DNA from: Acidobacteria bacterium Ga0077534
GTDB taxonomy: Bacteria > Acidobacteriota > Blastocatellia > Pyrinomonadales > Pyrinomonadaceae
Assembly (NCBI GenBank): GCA_001464455.1
Contig: LNEI01000027.1
Span: forward strand, 287,332 to 351,331
Length of the DNA stretch: 64,000 nt
Direction of reading: 5' to 3'
In this document: positions 46,963 through 55,230 of the stretch, in pieces
Layout of the letters: the number at the start of each line of letters is the position of its first letter
Position numbering within the stretch: the first letter of the stretch is position 1
Notes under the pieces: generated by a model
The model's database searches: none
Seen by the model: the letters and a program-made list of their open reading frames with translations, nothing else
What the model was told of the DNA's origin: nothing
Made by a program: the position numbers and the translations under genes

Positions 46963-47172
46963 CTACCTCGGAATCACGCCGCGACGGCCTTGACGTGAGA
47001 AGCCACGGTCAGCATTGAAGCCTTTCTCCTCGCGTGCCAGGCATTGCCAGCAGACGATGCGGGTCTCGTTGGTCGGCGAGAGGAAAGTGTTGTAGTGGTC
47101 TACCTCACGATCACACTCGTGGCATCTGGCGACAGGCTTCGAGATGACTGTTGGGTCAATAGCGGTGATCAT
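46963..47172 (-). CDS. Small zinc-ribbon protein
   Basis: 69 residues: CHEC (about 17-20) and CWQC (about 41-44) form a likely zinc-binding four-Cys ribbon, followed by a basic tail with RQGRRG. It overlaps the upstream transferase gene by 4 bases and lies 3 bases before def, so it is translated as part of the unit. No family recognised; RNA or ribosome binding is possible but unproven. Confidence 0.65.
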   Translation of the reverse strand: MITAIDPTVISKPVARCHECDREVDHYNTFLSPTNETRIVCWQCLAREEKGFNADRGFSRQGRRGVIPR

Positions 47173-48689
47173 TGGCCTTTTCTCTTGAGCAAATAAAGTT
47201 TCTGAAGATAGAATTCGCGTTCCAGAACAATAGTGTAGTTTGCTTCAACGTGAATTTGCAACGGGGCACAGTTTTCACCCGAATCGCATCTGTCGCTTGT
47301 CGACAGCCAAACGTGGTCAGCATCAGCCGGAAAAGAAGCGATGATATGCTCTATCTCGCTTCGGAAACGATCGGGCGAACCGTCGGGAGCCTCGAAAACG
47401 AAGTTGAAAAAGCCGCTCTCGGGCAGGATAGTCTTTTCCTTCGGGCGATAATGCCTCGGAACGAGTGCGTCGAATGCCGGAAAGACGACGAGCGGCCTGG
47501 CGTTCATCTCATGTGATTCGATGAACCGCACCGCTTGTTGCCAATCGCCCCGTTTTACCATTCCGGGATACATATTCACGACGCCATAGCCGAAGAAAGT
47601 AAGCACGAGAGGAGCCGCGACGGCGATCAGCAGGTTCCCGCCTCGCTCCGGCAAGAGATCACGGATCAGCAAGCCGAATAGTAGCACCACCGGCACAAAC
47701 AGCATCGACGCATGACGCAAAATGATCAGCGAAGGGCCGACGAGCATGTTCGCAGCCACCAGCATCGTACAGACGCTCGCTACAACGGCGGCGAAAACCC
47801 TTGTTTCCGGCCGTAGAGCCGAACGCTTAAATATCGCCAGGCCGGCGATCAGAACGAGAAAGATCCTCACGATCCAAACCCGTACAACCGACATCGCCGA
47901 AGGCGTTTCGCCCGTATATATTTCGGTCGGCAGTAGGAAAGTCAGCAGGTGGTTCCATACGATCTTGACGCCGTCGATCAGCGAGCGAGGGTCGTGATAG
48001 CCGGCATTCCTCGCACGCATCTCGGTCGCAATGGTCAATGCCAGCGGCAGGAAGGCGAGGCCGACGATCACCATTATCAGCATGAAGCGTTTCAGTTCGC
48101 TCCATTTTCGCTCGATGACCAAAACGGCAAAGAAGCCGGGAAATAGAAAGCCGAGATAGTAGTTTGTATAAAGCGAAACAGCCGCAAGGACCGCAAACAA
48201 AAGCGTCGATCCCCTAGACCTTTCGCCGAAGAACTCTCGAAGGAATGCTCCGCACAGTAATGCCGAAAGCAGCACGACCATCGAATAAACGCGGATCTCG
48301 GTGCTAACCCAAAACAGGAACGGATGCAGGGCGACAAAGGCCGTCAGCATAAAGACACCGACCGGCGGGAAATAACGCCTCGCAAGAGCCCAAACGGCCG
48401 CTATCGCACCGAGGCTGCACACTACCGAAAAGAGCCGTGCAAATAGTATGGAATCGCTTAGATATCGCCAGACGCTGACGATCCAGAAGTAGAGCGGAGC
48501 CTGTTTCTGCTCGGCGACGGCGGTTTGGATCGCGTGGAGAAGGCCGTTGTCAGTAGCGTAGAGCGTCGAAGCTTCGTCGACCCAGATATTCAGCTTCACC
48601 GCCAGAAATACGGCGACGCCTGCATGCAGGACGAGAAGCAGAACAAACGCCATTCTGGCTTTTGCCGATGTTGAGGTTTCGGGCGACAT
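47169..48689 (-). CDS. GT39-type (ArnT-like) membrane glycosyltransferase
   Basis: 506 residues from ATG 48689; the longer frame (48776) would overlap the deacetylase gene. About 10-12 membrane helices. WVDEASTLYA in the first outer loop carries the catalytic Asp-Glu pair of GT-C/GT39 enzymes that use lipid-phosphate sugars. The soluble end (about 400-505) has paired cysteines (DRCDSGENCAPL). It probably adds a sugar to a surface glycan or lipid. Confidence 0.85.
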   Translation of the reverse strand: MSPETSTSAKARMAFVLLLVLHAGVAVFLAVKLNIWVDEASTLYATDNGLLHAIQTAVAEQKQAPLYFWIVSVWRYLSDSILFARLFSVVCSLGAIAAVWALARRYFPPVGVFMLTAFVALHPFLFWVSTEIRVYSMVVLLSALLCGAFLREFFGERSRGSTLLFAVLAAVSLYTNYYLGFLFPGFFAVLVIERKWSELKRFMLIMVIVGLAFLPLALTIATEMRARNAGYHDPRSLIDGVKIVWNHLLTFLLPTEIYTGETPSAMSVVRVWIVRIFLVLIAGLAIFKRSALRPETRVFAAVVASVCTMLVAANMLVGPSLIILRHASMLFVPVVLLFGLLIRDLLPERGGNLLIAVAAPLVLTFFGYGVVNMYPGMVKRGDWQQAVRFIESHEMNARPLVVFPAFDALVPRHYRPKEKTILPESGFFNFVFEAPDGSPDRFRSEIEHIIASFPADADHVWLSTSDRCDSGENCAPLQIHVEANYTIVLEREFYLQKLYLLKRKGQ

Positions 48690-48705
48690 TGGCTGGTGAG
48701 GCGGG

Positions 48706-49677
48706 CTAGACCTGCTCGAGTCGCATCGGCTTGCTCGCCGGTTCGGCGGCCTGCCTGAAACGGGAAGCGTGCTCACTCATGTTTACGATATCGAACTTCG
48801 CTTCGAGCCGGTCGATGGCGTAACTGACGACCTCGATCTTCGCTTCAGCGGTCTGGTCCATGCCCGGAAAGAATTTTAACGCAGAAACGTCGTCACCACC
48901 CAAAAAATCGAGCGGATGCAGCAGAAGCGAAGGCTCGACGCCGGTCAGCGAACACGCCGTGACCGCCGAACTCCAATAGGCTTTCGCTGCAGCACGCGAA
49001 AATCCGGCGAGGTAGAGAAAATAGCTCGCATGTATCGGAGTCTTAACAAGCGGAAAGGTCGTCACAGGTATTTCGACCAGCGAACGGCCCGCAGCCTCGA
49101 CAAAATGCGGCTTTAGCGTTTGGAAGCCGTCCGAGAATTTGCCGAAAAGCTTCTTGAGCTTTTCCCGCTCCGCGGCACTCATATTCGGTGATTTCAAGAA
49201 ATAAAAAGCCCGTGCAAACGGCCCCGTATAGCTCGGGAGCGTCGAACAATCGTAGTCGTAACCTCGTTCGGCAAGCACTTCGAGCACCGTCGTCGAAAGA
49301 CTAAAGCCAGGCCCGCGAAAACCCGTCGGACGCTGCCCGGTCGCTTCGAACAATGCCGCCTCGGTCTTCTCGAATTCCTCTTCGATCTCGGACCTCGAAT
49401 AAAGATGAAGCCACGGCTCGTGATTGTAGCTGTGATTGGCGATCTCGTGTCCAGCCGCTGCTATCGATGCAATGGCCTCGCGATTCTTCTCCAACGCGGC
49501 GTCCTGACCGATGACGAAAAACGTGATCTTCAGATCTCGCTCTTTAAGAAATGAAAGGATCCGCGGCACCGCGATATCGAGGTACGAAGGAAACTCCTCC
49601 CACCCGGCATCACCGTGGGTCTTCATGTACGACCACTGATTGTCGAGGTCGAGCGAGATGCTTGCAATCCGTTTCAT
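48706..49677 (-). CDS. Polysaccharide deacetylase-like (NodB-fold) protein
   Basis: 323 residues from ATG 49677; the frame continues upstream but this Met begins the fold (MKRIASISLDLDNQWSY). SLDLDN (motif 1 Asp pair), HEIANHSYNH (motif 2 His pair with HSxxH), and GFRGPGFS (motif 3) are kept. No signal peptide, so it may act at the inner face or on lipid-linked glycan. Flanked by the GT39-type and FAD oxidoreductase genes in the surface-glycan cluster. Confidence 0.85.
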   Translation of the reverse strand: MKRIASISLDLDNQWSYMKTHGDAGWEEFPSYLDIAVPRILSFLKERDLKITFFVIGQDAALEKNREAIASIAAAGHEIANHSYNHEPWLHLYSRSEIEEEFEKTEAALFEATGQRPTGFRGPGFSLSTTVLEVLAERGYDYDCSTLPSYTGPFARAFYFLKSPNMSAAEREKLKKLFGKFSDGFQTLKPHFVEAAGRSLVEIPVTTFPLVKTPIHASYFLYLAGFSRAAAKAYWSSAVTACSLTGVEPSLLLHPLDFLGGDDVSALKFFPGMDQTAEAKIEVVSYAIDRLEAKFDIVNMSEHASRFRQAAEPASKPMRLEQV

Positions 49678-49690
49678 AAGAAGGTTTAGC

Positions 49691-49733
49691 CACGCATTAC
49701 ACGAATTAGAGAGATCCATTCGTGTAATGCGTG
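49691..49733. repeat. Perfect 16-bp inverted repeat at the 3' end of the FAD oxidoreductase gene
   Basis: CACGCATTACACGAAT (49691-49706) and ATTCGTGTAATGCGTG (49718-49733) with an 11-base loop. The right arm and loop lie inside the coding end of the gene (stop at 49706-49708). There is no T-run on the minus strand side. It resembles palindromic intergenic repeats found dispersed in bacterial genomes. Confidence 0.7.
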
Positions 49734-51175
49734 AAATTCGTGGCAAAAAAGTTCTCGGCAAGTTGAACCGTTTCGTTAATATTCAACGTGCCGTTGACGA
49801 TGTGCGACGAGTTGACGATGTAAACGCCGTCAACCGATGACTTCATATCCGGCAGACTTTCGTGGTAGGAAAGCACTGGGATCGGAAACACTTGCCGTAC
49901 CTTTGAGACCTTGAATGCCACAACGTCCTTTTTCCGGAAGTTCGGGTACATTTTCTCGAGGGCGGTCAGAAAATAGTGTTCGATCTCCTCGTCCGTCTTA
50001 TCAAAAAGCGGGTCGTCCGGGGCGATGTATCGAGGCAGATAAACCAGAGCGTTGCCGTCGAATTCCTTCTTGTCAACGATTGCCGACATCTCGATGATGC
50101 CTGTAAAAGGCGTATCGTCCGTGATATTAGTCACGTAGTAGTTCGAAAGCGAGCACCGTGTCATGACGGATGCACACACGATGCCCTGATACTTAATTCC
50201 TTCTAGTTTTTCGCGTTCATCCGCGTCGAGCTGCGGCAGCATTTTCGCGGCGACATTTGATGGAGCGGTGACGATGACCTTGTCAAAGACCTGCGACATT
50301 GGGGTTTCCGGGAAATCGACAACGTTTTTAGAAAGCTGCGGTTCCGAGAGAAAGGCTCCCGAGAATCCGGGTGCGACCACCGCGGCCGCCTCAAACTGAG
50401 CGTATTTTGTTTTCTGAACCTTTGCCTTAGTATCGCTATGACGACGAGCCGCTGCCGGGATCAAGCGAACCTTGCCGCTGTCGAGCCGTTCGATCTTGTC
50501 GATGCGAGAATTGAGCCTGATCTCGACGCCGCGTTTTAGCAGCACATCGCTAAAGCGTTCGAGCACGCGGCCATATCCGCCTTTGACGTAGCCGAACATC
50601 TCGCGTTTCATGCCGGAGTTGCGGGCCGAGTACATCCGCTGGATCGTCGCCCAAATAAATGATGCCGCGGTTTCCTTGTAGGCTTCGCCCAGCTTTGCCT
50701 TGAGAAGCGGCTTCCACATTTTCTCAAAGGTCTTTTTGCCCGACATTTTCGTCAGCCATTGCTCGACCGATTGTTTTTCGAGTTTTCGCCAGTTTTTGAT
50801 CTTCGAAGCGAAAAATATCGTCGCGCCGAGACGCAGTTTGCTTATCATCCCGAGGGCCGGGAACGTCAGAAACTCCTTCGTGTCCGACATCGAAAGAAGT
50901 TCGCCGTCCGTGTAAAAGCCGGTCTTTGTCTCGACCCACTTAAACTCGTCGCCCAGGCCGATCTCTTCGATTATGTTTCGCGTGTGTTTATCTGAGGCGA
51001 GGACAACGTGGTAATGCCGGTCCCAGATGATATCGTTGATCTCCCAAACCGAAGCAAGTCCGCCGATCTCCGGGGCAGATTCGAACAGAGTGACCTTGTG
51101 GCCAGCGTCTGCAAAGCGTTTTGCAAGCGTGAGGCCGAGAAATCCTGAACCAACAATAGCAATGCTTTCTTTCAT
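49706..51175 (-). CDS. FAD-dependent NAD(P)-binding oxidoreductase (amine-oxidase/UDP-galactopyranose-mutase-like)
   Basis: 489 residues. The N-terminal dinucleotide loop VGSGFLGLTLAKRFADAGH and the GGLASVWE flavin contact are present; the body resembles protoporphyrinogen-oxidase/phytoene-desaturase-like and UDP-galactopyranose-mutase-like proteins that occur in O-antigen and exopolysaccharide clusters. Substrate unknown. Its last residues (about FTHYTNGSL) are encoded by the palindrome described at 49691, so the C-terminus may be recent. Confidence 0.82.
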   Translation of the reverse strand: MKESIAIVGSGFLGLTLAKRFADAGHKVTLFESAPEIGGLASVWEINDIIWDRHYHVVLASDKHTRNIIEEIGLGDEFKWVETKTGFYTDGELLSMSDTKEFLTFPALGMISKLRLGATIFFASKIKNWRKLEKQSVEQWLTKMSGKKTFEKMWKPLLKAKLGEAYKETAASFIWATIQRMYSARNSGMKREMFGYVKGGYGRVLERFSDVLLKRGVEIRLNSRIDKIERLDSGKVRLIPAAARRHSDTKAKVQKTKYAQFEAAAVVAPGFSGAFLSEPQLSKNVVDFPETPMSQVFDKVIVTAPSNVAAKMLPQLDADEREKLEGIKYQGIVCASVMTRCSLSNYYVTNITDDTPFTGIIEMSAIVDKKEFDGNALVYLPRYIAPDDPLFDKTDEEIEHYFLTALEKMYPNFRKKDVVAFKVSKVRQVFPIPVLSYHESLPDMKSSVDGVYIVNSSHIVNGTLNINETVQLAENFFATNFTHYTNGSL

Positions 51176-51329
51176 AAAAAAGGGGCTGTTTTTATGTACT
51201 TCTTCTTCTTATTTCGCGAAGCTGATGCGGAAGTCCATGCGTGAGCAAGGGCGGAACATTCAACCTGCGAGTTTCGCCCTTGCTGATGCGCGGGCTTTTG
51301 CACTTATCGGAACTAACGAAAGAACTTTC

Positions 51330-53021
51330 CTATTCAGGAACGTCCTTTGGCACGGTTAGTCCGGCTGGTGTTAAAGAAGTTTGAATGGAGGTGGATTTCC
51401 CGAAGAAACGCATTTTTGTCAGACGAGAAAGCAGTTTTACCGTGCCGACAATGGTTTTGGCGGTTTTCATCTTGGATGCTCCGAATAGACGGACAGCCAA
51501 AACGGTTGGATATTCGACGATCTTGCCGCCTTTCAGGTCGAGCAGGCCGAGCATTTCCGGAACTCCGTGAAAGCCCGTCTCCTGCGGCTCGATATCGATC
51601 ATCGCACTGCGGCGAAGTACGCGGAAACACGCTGTGTAAGATGCGATCTTGGTACGAAGAACACGGCGATAGAGAACCGAAGCTCCTTTCGAAAGAGCGA
51701 GTCGCCAGCCGGGAACATTCTGTACCGCACCATCCTTGTGATACGGCGAAGCCTGCACCATATCGACGCCATCCGTCAGCATTGGGATCATGTTGACGAG
51801 CTCGTGCGGGTCAAAAGTGCAGTCGCAGTCGATCGTGCAGACGATCTCAGTCCGTGCGGCTCGGATGCCGGTGATAATACCGCCCGCGACGCCCTTGTTA
51901 ACCTCGTGACGAACCACCTGAACGTCATCGCGTCCGCCAAAAAGCTCGTCGATCACGCCGAGCGTGTTGTCGGTGCTCTTATCATCGACAAAAACCAGAT
52001 TTGACGTGTAGCCGATGCCGTTCAGCTCATTCTCGACCGATGCCAGAGTCTTTGCCAGGTAGGGCAGCGATTCCTGCTCGTTGTAACACGGCACGACTAT
52101 CGAGACCGGCGTCAGCGTTGCTTTATCGAATGAGGTCCGAACTTCGATGGCGGATGGGTCGATACTTGTCTCGACGGCCTGTGGCTCAATTCCCAGATGA
52201 TCGGCGATGCCCGTACATTTATAGAGGGCAAGGTTTTCGTGCAGGATCCACTCCATCTTATCGAGCTTGCGATAATGGCGGATGCGGTTCATGCCCGATG
52301 CGGCTGAGATGCGAGGCTGCTCAGGATCAAGTTCCCAGACGTGGAAATAAAAGACGAAAGGATCAGCGAACTTTTTGTGCCATTTTTTTACGGCCTGCCG
52401 CATGAGCGTATATGGCAGCTGGCGATAGTAGTTTCCTCCTGAGATCGGCAACAAGCCAAAGCCCAGATCGGTCGTCGAGTACGGAAACTCCCAGATCTTT
52501 TCACCGCCGACCTCAACCTCATGAGCAAATCGACGTGAGCGATCATCACTCGTGTCCGGCAGAAATGAAGCGTCGTAAGCGAATCCCTCGTCCGCCAGCG
52601 TTTTCAAAACCCATTCACTTTGCCCGAAAACTAGCTTTTCGGCTGCCCTGTAACCGACGACCTTCTGACCGGTCGCCTTCTCGATCGCGGCATTAGAACG
52701 CCTGAGGTCCTCGCGAAACTCGTCCGGTGTCAGGTTCTTGGCACTTCGATGGTAAAAGCCGCGGCTCGCGACCTCATGCCCGCGGGCGACTATCTCACGG
52801 ACCAGGTCTGGACTCGTTTCCGCGATCCAGCCAAGCACGAAGAAAGTTGCCTTGGTGTCGTATCGGTCGAGCAGGTCGAGAGTCTTACGGGTATTTTGTT
52901 CGTAGCGGGGTTCGAAATTATCCCAGTTCCGTTGTTGGATCAGGGTCTCAAAGGCTCCCACGTGGAAATAATCTTCGACGAGTATCGTCAGAAGGCTGTT
53001 TTTTTCGGACTTGGCACTCAT
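51330..53021 (-). CDS. Polysaccharide deacetylase-glycosyltransferase 2 fusion
   Basis: 563 residues. Residues about 8-280 match the XrtA/PEP-CTERM-type polysaccharide deacetylase: VEDYFHV, ATFFVLGW, RGHEVASRGFYH, GYRAAEKLVFG and YFHVWELDP. Residues about 305-560 are a GT2 domain: VSIVVPCYNEQES, DDKSTDNT, CTIDCDCTFDP (DxD) and a Gln-rich QASPYH block. No membrane helix is obvious. The pairing would couple transfer and deacetylation on one glycan. The downstream gene on the minus strand is the FAD oxidoreductase. Confidence 0.87.
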   Translation of the reverse strand: MSAKSEKNSLLTILVEDYFHVGAFETLIQQRNWDNFEPRYEQNTRKTLDLLDRYDTKATFFVLGWIAETSPDLVREIVARGHEVASRGFYHRSAKNLTPDEFREDLRRSNAAIEKATGQKVVGYRAAEKLVFGQSEWVLKTLADEGFAYDASFLPDTSDDRSRRFAHEVEVGGEKIWEFPYSTTDLGFGLLPISGGNYYRQLPYTLMRQAVKKWHKKFADPFVFYFHVWELDPEQPRISAASGMNRIRHYRKLDKMEWILHENLALYKCTGIADHLGIEPQAVETSIDPSAIEVRTSFDKATLTPVSIVVPCYNEQESLPYLAKTLASVENELNGIGYTSNLVFVDDKSTDNTLGVIDELFGGRDDVQVVRHEVNKGVAGGIITGIRAARTEIVCTIDCDCTFDPHELVNMIPMLTDGVDMVQASPYHKDGAVQNVPGWRLALSKGASVLYRRVLRTKIASYTACFRVLRRSAMIDIEPQETGFHGVPEMLGLLDLKGGKIVEYPTVLAVRLFGASKMKTAKTIVGTVKLLSRLTKMRFFGKSTSIQTSLTPAGLTVPKDVPE

Positions 53022-53029
53022 AAGGGCAA

Positions 53030-54178
53030 TTAGAAGAGTTTGCCCTGGATCGATCGTACACTGAGCGGTTTAGAAGCGAGCTTTTCCTCGATGATCTTGA
53101 CAATCCGGGCACTGGCTTTGCCGTCACCGAAGGGATTCGCAACTTCTTTTACCGATTTGATCCAGGTGTCAACGGCATAATTTTCTTCGAGAAGTTGTTT
53201 CAATGCTCCCGGGCTGCTGCCTACCAGTTTTGAGACGCCAGATCGAATAGCCTCAGGGCGTTCCGTGTTCTCGCGGATCACAAGCAGGGGTTTGCCCAAA
53301 CTTGGAGCTTCCTCCTGAACACCGCCTGAATCTGAAACGATCAGCCAGGCAGCCTTCATGATTGCAAGAAAGTCGGAATAGTCGAGAGGTTCCAAAAGGT
53401 GAATACGGTCATGGCCGCCAAGGATCTCTTTGGCAACGCCTTTCACGTTCGGATTTGGGTGGACGGGGAAGAATAGACACACGTCTGGCCGCTTATAAAC
53501 AAAATCGGCCAGCACCTTGAGATTGCCGGTCATCGCTGTGCCGAAACTCTCGCGGCGGTGCGTCGTTACAAGGATGCGTTTCTTGCCGTCGGTCTTCTTG
53601 ATGAGAGCCGCGATATCAGGATGCGGTTTGAGATTCTTGAGCATGTATTTGAGCGAATCAACGACCGGATTACCGGTAACAAAGACCTTCTCGCTCTGCA
53701 CATTCTCGGATAAAAGGTTGCGGCGATTCTTTTCCGTAGCGGCAAAGTGGAACGATGCCATCTGTGAAATAACGCGGCGGTTCATCTCCTCAGGAAAGGG
53801 GCTCATCAGGTTGCCCGACCGCAGGCCAGCCTCGACATGGCCGACCGGAATGCGGCGATTAAACCCGGCGAGGGCTCCGGCAAGAGCGGTGGTCGTGTCG
53901 CCCTGAACGAGGATAAGATCGGGCTGCTCGGATTCGAGAATGCGGTCAAGTTTGGCCATCACCCGCGAGCACACCTCGTTCGGCGACTGGTTGCGCCGCA
54001 TCACGCTCAGGTCAAAATCAACATCGACCTTTAGCGTCTCAAGAAACGGCTTGATGATGTGCTTATGCTGGCTCGACGAGACAACGATGGTCTGGAAGAA
54101 CCGCTTGCGCAGCTCATGGATGACCGGAGCTAACTTGATCGCCTCGGGCCGCGTTCCAAATAAAACTAGAACCTTCAT
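53030..54178 (-). CDS. wecB: UDP-N-acetylglucosamine 2-epimerase (non-hydrolysing)
   Basis: 382 residues from ATG 54178, where the family begins (MKVLVLFGTRPEAIKLAPV); the frame runs on to 54538 without homology. Other signatures: VQGDTTTALAGAL, GHVEAGLRS, FPEEMNRR, TTHRRES and SDSGGVQEEAPSLGKP. It converts UDP-GlcNAc to UDP-ManNAc for surface polysaccharide. First gene of the leftward glycan series. Confidence 0.94.
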   Translation of the reverse strand: MKVLVLFGTRPEAIKLAPVIHELRKRFFQTIVVSSSQHKHIIKPFLETLKVDVDFDLSVMRRNQSPNEVCSRVMAKLDRILESEQPDLILVQGDTTTALAGALAGFNRRIPVGHVEAGLRSGNLMSPFPEEMNRRVISQMASFHFAATEKNRRNLLSENVQSEKVFVTGNPVVDSLKYMLKNLKPHPDIAALIKKTDGKKRILVTTHRRESFGTAMTGNLKVLADFVYKRPDVCLFFPVHPNPNVKGVAKEILGGHDRIHLLEPLDYSDFLAIMKAAWLIVSDSGGVQEEAPSLGKPLLVIRENTERPEAIRSGVSKLVGSSPGALKQLLEENYAVDTWIKSVKEVANPFGDGKASARIVKIIEEKLASKPLSVRSIQGKLF

Positions 54179-54446
54179 GCGCCAATCAACTACATTGCGC
54201 ACTTTCTTACCTGTGCCAGGAGCCACATTATCGAACATAAACATTTTCCTTGTCGATTTCACGGGGGAAGTCCCGTGGATATATATACTTAAACATTCTT
54301 GTTCTCCTATTTGCAATGATTTTTTTCCACAGGTTGCTGATTGTTGCGGCGCCATGGGAGGAATCGGTTGAGACCGTGCGACACCCGTGCTGAATAAGCA
54401 AAGCCCTAGTTTGTGATAAAATACGGGAGCTGAAGGAGGCGATATT

Positions 54447-54695
54447 ATGGAACTTACAATATCTGTTTCTGACCAAATCGGGACCATTCTTACAAAACGA
54501 GCTAAGGATAAGGGCCGTGAAGTAGGTGAGTTTGTCAAAGAGATCGTGGAAGATCAGGCACTAAAGCCTACTCTTGACGAGTTGCTTTCGCCAGTTAGAA
54601 AGGAGGTTGCCGACAGCGGGATCTCGGAGGATGAACTTGATACTTTCATGTACTCGCTCCGAAAAAAAGTAAAAGAAGAAAAGGGACACCGGTAA
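54447..54695 (+). CDS. Small antitoxin-like protein next to a PIN toxin gene
   Basis: 82 residues, mostly helical and charged, with a very good ribosome site AAGGAGG seven bases upstream. The N-terminal MELTISVSDQIGTILTKRAKDKG has the short strand then helix typical of ribbon-helix-helix antitoxins (stated from the pattern only). The PIN gene starts 6 bases later. Because the toxin reading frame is broken, the antitoxin may be a relic or may control other genes. Confidence 0.6.
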   Translation: MELTISVSDQIGTILTKRAKDKGREVGEFVKEIVEDQALKPTLDELLSPVRKEVADSGISEDELDTFMYSLRKKVKEEKGHR

Positions 54696-54701
54696 TCTTT
54701 G

Positions 54702-55186
54702 ATGCAAGCCGCAAAGATCAAAGCTGTTTTTGACTGCAATATTATTTGGCAGTCTTTCTTTTTTGGTGAAGGGGTTTCGGCTGAGTGCAAAGGTTTGTGG
54801 ACGATGACGTTATCGAACTGTTGCTGAGCCGGCAAATTCTCGAGGAAGTTCGAGAAGTGATGAACAGGCCGGAATTGCTGGCGAAATACAGCACGATAAG
54901 TGAAGTTTCGATCGAAAGATATCTCGAGGACCTGGCGAAGAACAGCAGATATTATCGCTCAGTTCCGAGACACTACATTTTCGAGAGAGATCCTGATGAC
55001 GAACCCTACATAAATCTCGCCATCGAGGGGAAAGTCGACTTTCTCGTAACCCGAGATCGAGACCTTCTCGATCTAATGACAAAATTTGATACGGAGAGTA
55101 AGCAATTTCGCCAAAAAACCAGGCCGCTTAAGATAGTCGACCCCGTTTCGTTTTTGCGCATACTCAAGAAGTCTACAGAAGAGTAG
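54702..55186 (+). pseudogene. PIN-domain toxin gene with a -1 frameshift
   Basis: From ATG 54702 the frame reads MQAAKIKAVFDCNIIW, the usual first strand and catalytic Asp of PIN ribonucleases, but stops at 54825-54827 after 41 residues. The rest of the domain (RFVDDDVIELLLSRQILEEV onward in outline, with RDPDDEPY and TRDRDLL holding the later acidic residues) lies in another frame, open from GTG 54785 to 55186. The two join at about 54788-54793 (GCAAAGG) by one base. Possible causes: inactivating deletion, sequencing error, or a programmed -1 shift. The second frame alone lacks the first catalytic Asp. Confidence 0.75.
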
Positions 55187-55230
55187 AAGTTCAGACCTGA
55201 TCGTTTCTGGAAATTACCTTGTGATGGAAT

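Noticed and set aside
54179..54538. N-terminal extension of the epimerase frame
   Set aside because: No homology to WecB before MKVLVLFGTRPEA at 54178; a hairpin CACGGG/CCCGTG lies at 54260-54277 in this non-coding gap.
55187..55230. Cobalamin-type riboswitch before the TonB receptor at 55231
   Set aside because: The gap is 44 bases, too short for such an element.
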